Shown here: in pieces, positions 22,374 to 29,922 of the stretch
Layout of the letters: each line of letters opens with the position of its first letter
Position numbering within the stretch: position 1 is the stretch's first letter
Source: Fimenecus sp963624605
Lineage (GTDB): Bacteria > Bacillota > Clostridia > Oscillospirales > Acutalibacteraceae
Direction of reading: 5' to 3'
Length of the DNA: 29,922 nt
NCBI GenBank assembly: GCA_963624605.1
Contig: CAVFQD010000016.1
Coordinates: forward strand, 1-29,922
Program-made: the position numbers and the translations under genes
Notes under the pieces: model-generated
Database searches by the model: none
The model's input: only the letters and a program-made list of their open reading frames with translations
What the model was told of the DNA's origin: nothing

Positions 22374-24299
22374 TCACACCCTTCCGAACTGCTTGTCAAG
22401 CTCGTACTTTGTAAGCTCAATCAAAACAGGTCTGCCGTGAGGGCAATATCTGACGCTCTCATCGGAGAGAAGCTGTTTTGCAAATTCGATAAGCTCGTAA
22501 TCGGTCTGCTTGTTTCCCGCTTTTATCGCCGCACGGCAAGCGATTGAATGATAGACCCAATCGAGCTGTTCGGGTAATATATTCTTTTTATTCTGCGTAA
22601 GATAGCCCGCAATTTCCGTCACAAGCTGTGTAACATCCTCTTTTTCAAGATTTAGCGGGCAGGCTCTTACGATTACCGAGCCGTTGCCGAAGTCGTCTAT
22701 TTCAAAGCCTGCGCTTCGCATCATATCAAGATTTTCCGTAACGGCAATGTATTCTTCCTTTGAAAGCACCACGGTACATGGCTTTAACATAAGCTGACTG
22801 CCGTTTGAGCCGTTGTCCTTTTTAAGCTTGTTGTAGAGCATACGCTCGTGGGCGGCATGCTTGTCGATTATGGCAAGCCTGCCGTTATATTCGGCAAAGA
22901 TATATGTTCTGAAAGCCTCGCCGAGATATTTGAACGAAACCTCGCTGTTCTCGCCCCTTTTGACTTCCTTTTCGGGATTCTCCGAATATACCGCTTCGCT
23001 GTCGTTCTGGGGCTTCGAAGGCTCGTCGAAAGTGGTTGCCGTCCTGACGGAAAGGTCAATTTCGTCGTCTCCGTTATTCTTCATATACGAAATGCGTTCG
23101 GACGAGTTCATATAAATTCCGCTCGGCGTCTCGGGCTCCCTGTCGGTAACAGACGGAGCAAAGGTGACGGGTCTGGTTTCCTCAACGGGAGGCTCGCTCT
23201 TTGCGATTTCCGAATTAAACGAATACAAATCGGTCTGCACCGTTTCGGGAACGGGCGGCTGTAAAATGTCGGTATTCGGTCTGCTTTTCAGCTGAACCTG
23301 CGGGCGTGAAGCGTCGTTTGTTATTGCATTCTTTGCCGCATAGTATATCAAATCGAAAATTGCCTTTTCGTTTGAAAAACGCACCTCGGTTTTTGCGGGA
23401 TGAACATTAACATCAAGCAATTCGGGCATTATCTCGATAAAGAGCACGCAGGCAGGATATTTTCCGACCATAATCGAGTTCTTGTATGCCTCATTGAGTG
23501 CGGCACAGGCGGTCTTGCTTTTTATAAACCTGTTGTTTGCAAAGAAAAGCTGCATTGAGCCCGAGCCCCTTGCATAAAACGGCTTTGAAACAAAGCCCTT
23601 GACGCGCATACCGTTGAGCTCATAAGACACGGGTATCATAGAGGACGAAAACTCGTCCCCGTAAACGGAATATATAGCGTTTTTAAGCTCTCCGGAGCCG
23701 TCGGTACAGAGCACCTGCTTGCCGTCTTTAATAAACCTTATGCTGATTTCGGGATGCGAAAGAGCGATTTTGTCAACTATTCCCGCAACCGCCATAGCCT
23801 CCGATTTATCGGATTTCAAAAATTTCATTCTTGCGGGAGTGTTGTAAAAGAGCTCCCTTATAATGATGGTTGTGCCGTTCGGGCAGCCTGCGTCGTCAAG
23901 AGACACCTGCTCGCCGCCGAAAATTTCCATCCTTGTGCCGATTTCCTCGTCCTTGGTTTTTGTGATAATCTCCGTTTTGGAGACCGCTGCAACGGATGAC
24001 AGAGCCTCGCCCCTGAAGCCGAGGGTCATTATAGCCTCCAAATCCTGTGCCGAGGAAATTTTGCTTGTTGCGTGGCTTACAAACGCAAGCGGAACATCCT
24101 CCCTTGCGATACCGCAGCCGTTGTCGGTAATTCTTATATAGCGCACGCCGCCGTTCTGTATTTCAACTGTTATATCCGCAGCCCCTGCGTCGATAGAGTT
24201 TTCAAGAAGCTCCTTTACAACCGACGCGGGTCTTTCGACAACCTCGCCTGCGGCTATAAGCTCCCATATATTTCTCGGTAATTTATTTATTTTTCCCAC
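22374..24299 (-). CDS. mutL: DNA mismatch repair protein MutL (endonuclease type)
   Basis: It is 641 residues. The N-terminal GHKL ATPase has ENSIDAGA (33-40), DNGCGI (59-64) and GFRGEAL (94-100); the transducer ends with VNVHPAKTEVRF (297-308). A disordered linker (about 335-450) leads to the C-terminal dimerisation/nuclease domain with DKHAAHERMLYN (479-490), ACRAAI (587-592) and CPHGRP (619-624). D479, H481 and E485 of the nuclease motif are kept, but Gln is Lys and the distal Glu is Asn. The start is GTG, with GGAGG seven bases away. MutS recognises mismatches and MutL nicks the strand. It follows mutS by 30 bases and precedes miaA. Confidence 0.95.
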   Translation of the reverse strand: MGKINKLPRNIWELIAAGEVVERPASVVKELLENSIDAGAADITVEIQNGGVRYIRITDNGCGIAREDVPLAFVSHATSKISSAQDLEAIMTLGFRGEALSSVAAVSKTEIITKTKDEEIGTRMEIFGGEQVSLDDAGCPNGTTIIIRELFYNTPARMKFLKSDKSEAMAVAGIVDKIALSHPEISIRFIKDGKQVLCTDGSGELKNAIYSVYGDEFSSSMIPVSYELNGMRVKGFVSKPFYARGSGSMQLFFANNRFIKSKTACAALNEAYKNSIMVGKYPACVLFIEIMPELLDVNVHPAKTEVRFSNEKAIFDLIYYAAKNAITNDASRPQVQLKSRPNTDILQPPVPETVQTDLYSFNSEIAKSEPPVEETRPVTFAPSVTDREPETPSGIYMNSSERISYMKNNGDDEIDLSVRTATTFDEPSKPQNDSEAVYSENPEKEVKRGENSEVSFKYLGEAFRTYIFAEYNGRLAIIDKHAAHERMLYNKLKKDNGSNGSQLMLKPCTVVLSKEEYIAVTENLDMMRSAGFEIDDFGNGSVIVRACPLNLEKEDVTQLVTEIAGYLTQNKKNILPEQLDWVYHSIACRAAIKAGNKQTDYELIEFAKQLLSDESVRYCPHGRPVLIELTKYELDKQFGRV

Positions 24300-24329
24300 A
24301 GCCGCACCTCCGTTGCGAATTCGTTTTGA

Positions 24330-26942
24330 TTAAGCCTGTTTTGCTTTTGTCGATATTTCATAAAGCTTTGACATCGCCTCAATCGGCGTGAGGGTATTTA
24401 CATCAAGAGCCTTTAACTCGTCCATTATTTCGCTTTCGGCGTTTGAACCGAAGCTTACCTGCATATCGTCCCGTGCCTCTTCACGCACAGCGGTTGAAGT
24501 GACGGGCGCAACGCCGTTTTCTTCAAGCGATTTCAAAATAACCTTGGCACGCTTTACAACAGTGTCGGGAACGCCTGCGAGCCTCGCTACATCTATACCG
24601 TAGCTTCCGTCCGCTCCGCCCCTTACTATACGGCGAAGGAAGATTATGTCGTCTCCCCGCTTTTTGACGGCTATGTTGAAGTTTTTGACGCCGTCCATCT
24701 CATTTTCGAGCTCCGTCAGCTCGTGATAATGCGTCGCGAAAAGAGTTTTTGCGCCGAGGCGTTTTTTGTCCGCCGTGTATTCGAGCACCGCCTTTGCAAT
24801 GCTCATTCCGTCATAGGTCGAGGTTCCCCTGCCTATCTCGTCAAGAATTATCAGGCTTTTTGAGGTTGCGTTGTCAAGGATTTCCGCCACCTCGCTCATC
24901 TCAACCATAAAAGTTGACTGACCCGAAGCCAAATCGTCCGACGCACCGACGCGGGTAAACACCGAATCGACAAGTCCTATCGAAGCGTAGGAAGCAGGAA
25001 CAAACGAGCCCATTTGCGCCATCATAACAATAATCGCAACCTGACGCATATATGTGGATTTACCCGCCATATTGGGTCCGGTTATGATTGCGGTTCTGTT
25101 CCTGTCACAGTCAAGCTCCGTGTCGTTCGGAACAAACGGCGTGTCCTTGAGCATTTTTTCGATTACCGGGTGTCTGCCGTCCTTTATAATCACGGTGTCT
25201 GAATCGTTTATGTCGGGTCTTGTATAGTTATTTGAAATTGCCACATTTGCAAGCGAACACAGCGTGTCGAGCGTTGCAACAGCCTTTGAAGTACGGCTTG
25301 TCCGCTCATACTGCTCGCCTATCTTTTTACGCACGGAGCAGAATATCTCATATTCAAGGCTTACTATCCTCTCCTGTGCGCCGAGCACCTTTGTCTCAAG
25401 TTCCTTCAATTCCTGCGTAATATAGCGTTCGCAGTTTGAAAGCGTCTGCTTTCTGATATATGTATCGGGGACTATCTCCTTGTATGCGTTCGGCACTTCA
25501 AAATAGTAACCGAACACCCTGTTGTAGCCGATTTTAAGCTTTTTAATTCCCGTTTCGTCCTGCTCCTTGGTTTCAAGGTCCGTCAGGAAAGACTTTCCGC
25601 CCTTGACTATCTTGCGAAGCTCGTCAAGCTCTGCGTTGAAATTATCGTTTATCATACCGCCCTCACGAACGGAAAACGGAGCGTCCTCGCTTATTGCCTG
25701 AGAAACGAGGGTATAAACATCCTCAAGCACATCAATGTCGTTGTGTATATCTTTAAGCAACAGCGACTTTGAGTCCTTGAGAATTTCCTTTATTTTCGGA
25801 AGCGGTTCAAGAGTGGTTTTAAGCGACAAAAGTTCCTTTGCGTTTGCCGTGTTGTAAAGCACCCTTGTCATAAGGCGTTCCATATCGTAAATGCCCGCCA
25901 TAAGCGAGACTAAATCGTTACGCTTTTTGGTGCTCTCGCAAAGCTCCGCCACGGCGTTATGCCTTTTTGAAATTGCGGCGCAATCGTAGAGCGGACATTC
26001 AAGCCAGCTTCTGATAAGGCGTTTGCCCATTGCGGTCTTGGTCTTGTCAAGCACCCAGAGCAGCGAGCCTTTCTTTTCCCTATCGCGCATAGTCTCGGTA
26101 ATTTCAAGGTTGCGCCTTGTAGAAAGCCCGATTTTCATATACTTTGCGTCGGAATAGAAATTGATTTCCTTTATGTTGTTAAGGTCGGTTTTCTGCGCCT
26201 CGTAAAGATACGACAGAGCCGCACCGAGTGCGCACACCGCACTCTGTTTACCTTCAAGCCCGAGGCTTTCGAGAGAAGGCTTGTCAAAATGCGAAAGAAC
26301 CGTCCGCTCGGCTTTTTCACAGTCGAAGCTCTCGGGAGGCAAAACATCCGCCGTTGCCTCCGTCTTTTTCGAGATAAACGCCGACAGCCTTTTAAGAGCC
26401 GCAGCCTCTTTGTTGAGAAGAATTTCGGTGGGCATAAATCTTGCCATCTCGTCCACCGCTTTTTCATCACAGTTTTCGGAAAACGAGGTAAGATAGACGC
26501 TGCCCGTCGAGACATCGGCAAAGCAAATGCCCATACCGTCAAACGCCCTGCACAAAACGGCAAGGTAGTTGTTTTTGGTCTCGTCAAGCATACTGCTCTC
26601 GATTACCGTGCCTGCCGAAATAACCCTTATGACATCTCTTTTAACGATACCCTTTGCGGCTTTCGGGTCCTCCGTCTGCTCACATATGGCAACCTTGTAG
26701 CCCTTTGAGACAAGCTTTGCTATATATGAATCGGCGCTGTGGAACGGAACGCCGCACATAGGCGCGCGCTCCTCCTGACCGCAATCGCGACCCGTCAATA
26801 CGAGTTCAAGCTCCTTTGAGGCGGTTTTTGCGTCCTCATAGAACATTTCATAGAAATCTCCGAGACGGAAAAACAGAATTGTATCCGGATAATTCTTCTT
26901 TATTTCAAAATACTGTTTCATCATTGGTGATAATTCTGCCAT
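24330..26942 (-). CDS. mutS: DNA mismatch repair protein MutS
   Basis: It is 870 residues, full length. The mismatch-binding domain I has the Phe-x-Glu motif as F30-Y-E32 in GDFYEMF. The lever and clamp regions run to about 560. The ABC ATPase has Walker A GPNMAGKST (622-630), the STFMVEMSE signature (676-684), Walker B LIILDEIGRGTST (697-709) and the H-loop ATHYHEL. The C-terminus ends with a helix-turn-helix (TPIEAMSKLYEI). Homodimers bind mismatches and recruit MutL. GGAG precedes the ATG at 26942. It lies 36 bases after the YlbF-family gene, as in the Bacillus miaB-ricA-(cotE)-mutS order. Confidence 0.97.
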   Translation of the reverse strand: MAELSPMMKQYFEIKKNYPDTILFFRLGDFYEMFYEDAKTASKELELVLTGRDCGQEERAPMCGVPFHSADSYIAKLVSKGYKVAICEQTEDPKAAKGIVKRDVIRVISAGTVIESSMLDETKNNYLAVLCRAFDGMGICFADVSTGSVYLTSFSENCDEKAVDEMARFMPTEILLNKEAAALKRLSAFISKKTEATADVLPPESFDCEKAERTVLSHFDKPSLESLGLEGKQSAVCALGAALSYLYEAQKTDLNNIKEINFYSDAKYMKIGLSTRRNLEITETMRDREKKGSLLWVLDKTKTAMGKRLIRSWLECPLYDCAAISKRHNAVAELCESTKKRNDLVSLMAGIYDMERLMTRVLYNTANAKELLSLKTTLEPLPKIKEILKDSKSLLLKDIHNDIDVLEDVYTLVSQAISEDAPFSVREGGMINDNFNAELDELRKIVKGGKSFLTDLETKEQDETGIKKLKIGYNRVFGYYFEVPNAYKEIVPDTYIRKQTLSNCERYITQELKELETKVLGAQERIVSLEYEIFCSVRKKIGEQYERTSRTSKAVATLDTLCSLANVAISNNYTRPDINDSDTVIIKDGRHPVIEKMLKDTPFVPNDTELDCDRNRTAIITGPNMAGKSTYMRQVAIIVMMAQMGSFVPASYASIGLVDSVFTRVGASDDLASGQSTFMVEMSEVAEILDNATSKSLIILDEIGRGTSTYDGMSIAKAVLEYTADKKRLGAKTLFATHYHELTELENEMDGVKNFNIAVKKRGDDIIFLRRIVRGGADGSYGIDVARLAGVPDTVVKRAKVILKSLEENGVAPVTSTAVREEARDDMQVSFGSNAESEIMDELKALDVNTLTPIEAMSKLYEISTKAKQA

Positions 26943-26978
26943 TTTTCTCCGCCTCGAAATTTCAATAGTTTAATTCAA

Positions 26979-27398
26979 TCAGTGGCAACCGCCGCAGGAA
27001 GAACATTCTCCGCCGCAGTTGTGGTCATGCGCGTGCGCACGGGGGTCGCAGGTTTCGGGATCCTCGCCGTTTACGCAAAGAGCGAGTATGCCTGTGAGAT
27101 AGTTCATCATTTCATCAACAGCCTGTCTTGCCTCTTCGTATGCTTTCATATTTTCATTGGTCATTACCTGAGCGTAAAGGCCCTGAAATTCATTGTTGTA
27201 CTGCTCAAGCTTTTTCTCATCGGGCGTCTCCTGAGAAGCCTCATGCTGATAAGACATCTGAAGAAGCTTTATCTTGCCCATAAGGTCGTTGAGCGCCGTA
27301 TCCTCTTCGTTGTTCTTCATTGCAGTCTGAAAATCAAGATATACCTTGTCCTGCTGAATTGCAGCGCCGAGCTGGCGTGCGAGTTTTTCGAGTTCCAT
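26979..27398 (-). CDS. YlbF/YmcA (RicA-like) protein with cysteine-rich tail
   Basis: It is 139 residues: a helical YlbF-family domain (1-105) followed by a short tail containing C108 and C117 and ending C128-xxx-C132-xx-C135-xx-C138-H. In B. subtilis the related RicA (YmcA) and RicF (YlbF) form a complex with RicT that carries iron-sulfur clusters and assists RNase Y-dependent mRNA processing, sporulation and competence; ricA lies between miaB and mutS, as this gene does. An upstream ATG at 27431 has no ribosome site, while AAGGAG precedes ATG 27398. RicA identity rests on position and family. Whether it or another paralog fills the role is unknown. Confidence 0.8.
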   Translation of the reverse strand: MELEKLARQLGAAIQQDKVYLDFQTAMKNNEEDTALNDLMGKIKLLQMSYQHEASQETPDEKKLEQYNNEFQGLYAQVMTNENMKAYEEARQAVDEMMNYLTGILALCVNGEDPETCDPRAHAHDHNCGGECSSCGGCH

Positions 27399-27450
27399 AG
27401 TTTTCTCCTTAAATGAAATTTTTAATATCAACTAACCCAAAAGGGATAAT

Positions 27451-28869
27451 TTATTTTGCCTGTTCGCCTCTTAAAATCCAATTGAGGCTTTCCGTTACCT
27501 TTACGAAGCAGAAATCGCCGATGAGGTTTTCGTCGCCCGGAAATTCGATTATTATATTTCCGTCCGTTCTGCCCGAGAGATAGTTTTCTTTGTTTTTTGA
27601 CTTGCCCTCAACGAGCACACGGTAGGTTTTACCCTTCATTGCGCCCGTGCGCTTTGCGGCAATTTCCTCCTGCACGTCACAAAGTTCCTTGAACCACTTG
27701 CCTTTTTCCTCCCTTGAAACGGGATCCGGCATTTCCGCGGCTCTCGTGCCTGTACGGCGAGAATAAATAAATGTGAACAGCGAGGTAAATTCAACCTCTT
27801 TTATAAGCGAAACGGTATCGAGAAATTCCTCATATGTTTCGCCCGGGAAGCCGACTATAACATCGCTTGTAAGCGAAATGTCGGGCATTTTCTCCTTGGC
27901 GTAATTGACAAGCTCAAGGTATTTTGCCCTGTCATAGTGTCGGTTCATAGCCTTTAACACCCTGTCGTTACCCGACTGGAACGGAAGATGCAGATGCTTT
28001 GCAACCTTATCGCACTCCGCCATAGCGTCAATGAGCTCCTTTGTGCAGTCCTTGGGGTGCGAGGTCATAAACCTCAATGTGAAATCGCCCGGCAGAGCGT
28101 TAATTTCCCTTAAAAGCTCCGCAAAGCTCATTGAGTTTGCATTGTTCTTGCCGTATGAGTTTACATTCTGACCGAGAAGCGTAATGTCCTTGTAGCCCTG
28201 TGCGATAATTTCCTTTGCCTCTTCGATTATAAACTCGGGCTCACGGCTTCTCTCCCTGCCTCTGACATAGGGCACTATGCAATAGGTGCAGAAATTGTCG
28301 CAGCCGTACATTATCGGAAGCCATGCCTTAATCCCCCTGTCCCTGTAAACGGGAACATTCTCGGCTATATCACCCTTTTTGTCGGGGGCGCAGACAACTC
28401 TTTTCGAGCCCTGCAAGGTGTTGTACAAAAGCTCGGGCAGCATATACACGGCATGTGTGCCGAACACAAGGTCAACATAAGGATAGCTTTTGTAAATCTT
28501 GTCCCTGATATGCTGTTGCTGCATCATACAGCCGCAAAGAGCGATTACAAGGTCGTGATTTTCCTCCTTGTACTTTTTGAGAATACCGACATTGCCGAAC
28601 ACTCTGTCCTCGGCGTGCTCACGCACGGCGCAGGTGTTATAAAGCACCAAATCCGCTTCGGTAAGCTCCTCGGTAAAGTCATAGCCCATCTCTTTGAGCA
28701 TACCCATTATCCGTTCGCTGTCTGAGACATTTCCCTGACAGCCGTAGGTGTGGATATAAGCCTTGGGAGTTCTGTCATAATATTTTGCGCAGAGCACCGA
28801 CTTGACCTTTTGAATATATTCGCTCTGAATACGCTGCTGTTCTTCTGTTATATTCTGAATTTTTGCCAA
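27451..28869 (-). CDS. miaB: tRNA-2-methylthio-N6-dimethylallyladenosine synthase MiaB
   Basis: This radical-SAM methylthiotransferase converts i6A37 to ms2i6A37. It is 472 residues. The UPF0004 domain has auxiliary-cluster cysteines C44, C80 and C114. The radical SAM cluster is C190-xxx-C194-xx-C197 (CDNFCTYC), and a TRAM RNA-binding domain covers the last 65 residues or so. The start is TTG with AGGAG eight bases upstream. An N-terminal extension of about 35 residues precedes the first motif, common in Clostridia. It is second in the operon; MiaA, which makes its substrate, is encoded four genes downstream. Confidence 0.95.
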   Translation of the reverse strand: MAKIQNITEEQQRIQSEYIQKVKSVLCAKYYDRTPKAYIHTYGCQGNVSDSERIMGMLKEMGYDFTEELTEADLVLYNTCAVREHAEDRVFGNVGILKKYKEENHDLVIALCGCMMQQQHIRDKIYKSYPYVDLVFGTHAVYMLPELLYNTLQGSKRVVCAPDKKGDIAENVPVYRDRGIKAWLPIMYGCDNFCTYCIVPYVRGRERSREPEFIIEEAKEIIAQGYKDITLLGQNVNSYGKNNANSMSFAELLREINALPGDFTLRFMTSHPKDCTKELIDAMAECDKVAKHLHLPFQSGNDRVLKAMNRHYDRAKYLELVNYAKEKMPDISLTSDVIVGFPGETYEEFLDTVSLIKEVEFTSLFTFIYSRRTGTRAAEMPDPVSREEKGKWFKELCDVQEEIAAKRTGAMKGKTYRVLVEGKSKNKENYLSGRTDGNIIIEFPGDENLIGDFCFVKVTESLNWILRGEQAK

Positions 28870-28883
28870 AACAATTTCTCCTG

Positions 28884-29822
28884 TTACGAAACATAGGTTG
28901 AATTGAGGAATGAGAGCACATCGTTGTAAACTCTGTCACGGTCGTCCTCATTAAGTATCTCATGACGGTCGCTCGGATAGAGAATAACCGTCGGTTCCTT
29001 GCCCGCAAGCACAAGATTGTCGGAAACCGAGATAACGCCCTTGCCGTTCAAGCCTATCGGGTCGTGTGCGCCCGAGATTATGAGTATCGGCAAATCGCTC
29101 GGAACAAGGGAAGCCCACTGTCTGCTTGAAGCCTCGTTTGCGAGGGCAAAAAGGTCTCTGTAGCCGCCTATGGTAAATGTAAAGCCGCAGAGCGGATCGT
29201 TTTTATAGTTCTCCCTGTTCTGTATGTCTCGGCTAATCCACGCAAGTCCGTCCTCTGTCTTGTCCGAAACGGTGAGATTTGTCGCCTTGCTGAAAAGGTC
29301 ACCGAGAGCTTCAACACGCTTTTTCGGACCGTACTTTTCGCAAAGCGAGTCAACAATAGGCTGTATCATAGCCGCAGCGGCAGGAAGCTCGCCCGTGCCG
29401 CAGTAAATTACGCCGTTGAGCTCGTCGCCGAAATGAACGGTGTAAACCCTTGCACAGAAAGAGCCCATACTGTGTCCGAAAAGGAAATACGGGATGTCGG
29501 GATATTTCTTTTTCATAATTTTTGTGAGTATATGCATATCGTCGACGATTCTCTTATCGCCGTCTTTATCCGCAAAGAAGCCGAACTCGGACGGGTCGTC
29601 TACGGACTTGCCGTGACCGAGGTGGTCGTTTCCGCAAACCACAAAGCCGTTTGACGCCAAAAATCTTGCAAATTCGTCATAGCGGTCAATATGCTCCGCC
29701 ATGCCGTGAGCGAGCTGAACAACGCCGATAGGCGTAAGCTCCTCCTCTCTCCAAATGAGAGTTCTTATCTTGTGGATTTTGTCCGAAGAGTTAAAATACG
29801 CCTCTGTTTTTACAACAGCCAT
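28884..29822 (-). CDS. Alpha/beta hydrolase, monoacylglycerol-lipase-like (Hydrolase_4)
   Basis: It is 312 residues with no signal peptide, so probably a cytosolic esterase or lysophospholipase/monoglyceride lipase. The nucleophile elbow is GHSMG with S118; D254 (SGAHDPIG) and H287 (SDRHEILNE) complete the catalytic triad; HGMAEHIDRYD (39-49) supplies the oxyanion region, with DHLGHGKS following (66-73). GGAGG lies seven bases before ATG. It is the first gene after the promoter at 29859-29887 and only 14 bases from miaB, so it is probably cotranscribed. A functional tie to tRNA modification or repair is not evident. The true substrate is unknown. Confidence 0.85.
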   Translation of the reverse strand: MAVVKTEAYFNSSDKIHKIRTLIWREEELTPIGVVQLAHGMAEHIDRYDEFARFLASNGFVVCGNDHLGHGKSVDDPSEFGFFADKDGDKRIVDDMHILTKIMKKKYPDIPYFLFGHSMGSFCARVYTVHFGDELNGVIYCGTGELPAAAAMIQPIVDSLCEKYGPKKRVEALGDLFSKATNLTVSDKTEDGLAWISRDIQNRENYKNDPLCGFTFTIGGYRDLFALANEASSRQWASLVPSDLPILIISGAHDPIGLNGKGVISVSDNLVLAGKEPTVILYPSDRHEILNEDDRDRVYNDVLSFLNSTYVS

Positions 29823-29858
29823 AACAGTACCTCCAGTATAAAATTACAGACATTAGAT

Positions 29859-29887
29859 ATTATACTATAAATGAGCAATTTTGTCAT
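29859..29887 (-). promoter_or_regulatory. Near-consensus promoter heading the long leftward operon
   Basis: On the minus strand, ATGACA (plus 29882-29887; 5/6), exactly 17 bases, then a perfect TATAAT (plus 29859-29864). The predicted start is about 30 bases ahead of the hydrolase ATG. No other convincing promoter-bearing gap occurs between here and 13828. Confidence 0.75.
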
Positions 29888-29922
29888 CAGTTTTTATCAA
29901 TATAAAAAATGTTTTTATGTTC

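Overview
The window looks like a chromosomal segment of a spore-forming, gut-type Clostridia bacterium, most likely Oscillospiraceae (Ruminococcaceae). The case rests on a complete cotJABC spore-coat operon, a very large secreted protein ending in a type I dockerin (typical of Ruminococcus-like fibre degraders and cellulosome producers), Gram-positive division genes (sepF, divIVA), a split transketolase, and moderate G+C by eye. No genus can be assigned from sequence reading alone.

Left end (1-562): the first 18 codons of a probable tyrosine recombinase run leftward off the window. They are followed by about 500 bases without a protein gene. That stretch holds several palindromes, a plausible rightward promoter, a row of stem-loops and a strong terminator, so it may encode an unrecognised small RNA.

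563-12498 is a mosaic of short transcription units: a 1920-residue repetitive surface protein (-), a D-lactate dehydrogenase (+), tRNA-Leu(CAA) (+), a GPH-family sugar symporter (-), a dCMP deaminase (-), the tRNA m7G46 methyltransferase TrmB (+) and a polyprenyl-phosphate sugar-1-phosphate transferase (-). Most have recognisable sigma-A-type promoters and hairpin terminators. Two promoters, those of the surface protein and the sugar transferase, carry inverted repeats positioned like operators. A six-copy heptanucleotide tandem repeat follows the deaminase gene.

12675-13761 is the cotJABC operon (+), with overlapping start and stop codons and a sigma-E-like promoter.

13828-29822 is one continuous minus-strand run of 15 genes, nearly all separated by fewer than 40 bases or overlapping, preceded by a near-consensus promoter at 29859-29887. 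In transcription order: alpha/beta hydrolase, miaB, a RicA/YlbF-family protein, mutS, mutL, miaA, a HlyD-like membrane protein, the YggS PLP protein, sepF, divIVA, lspA, an RluD-type pseudouridine synthase, a HAD phosphatase, and the two halves of transketolase. It links tRNA A37 hypermodification (MiaA then MiaB), mismatch repair (MutS/MutL), Z-ring and pole organisation (SepF, DivIVA), lipoprotein maturation (LspA) and central carbon metabolism. The miaB-YlbF-mutS-mutL order matches the Bacillus miaB-ricA-cotE-mutS-mutL arrangement without cotE. No CRISPR array, rRNA gene or intact insertion sequence was seen.
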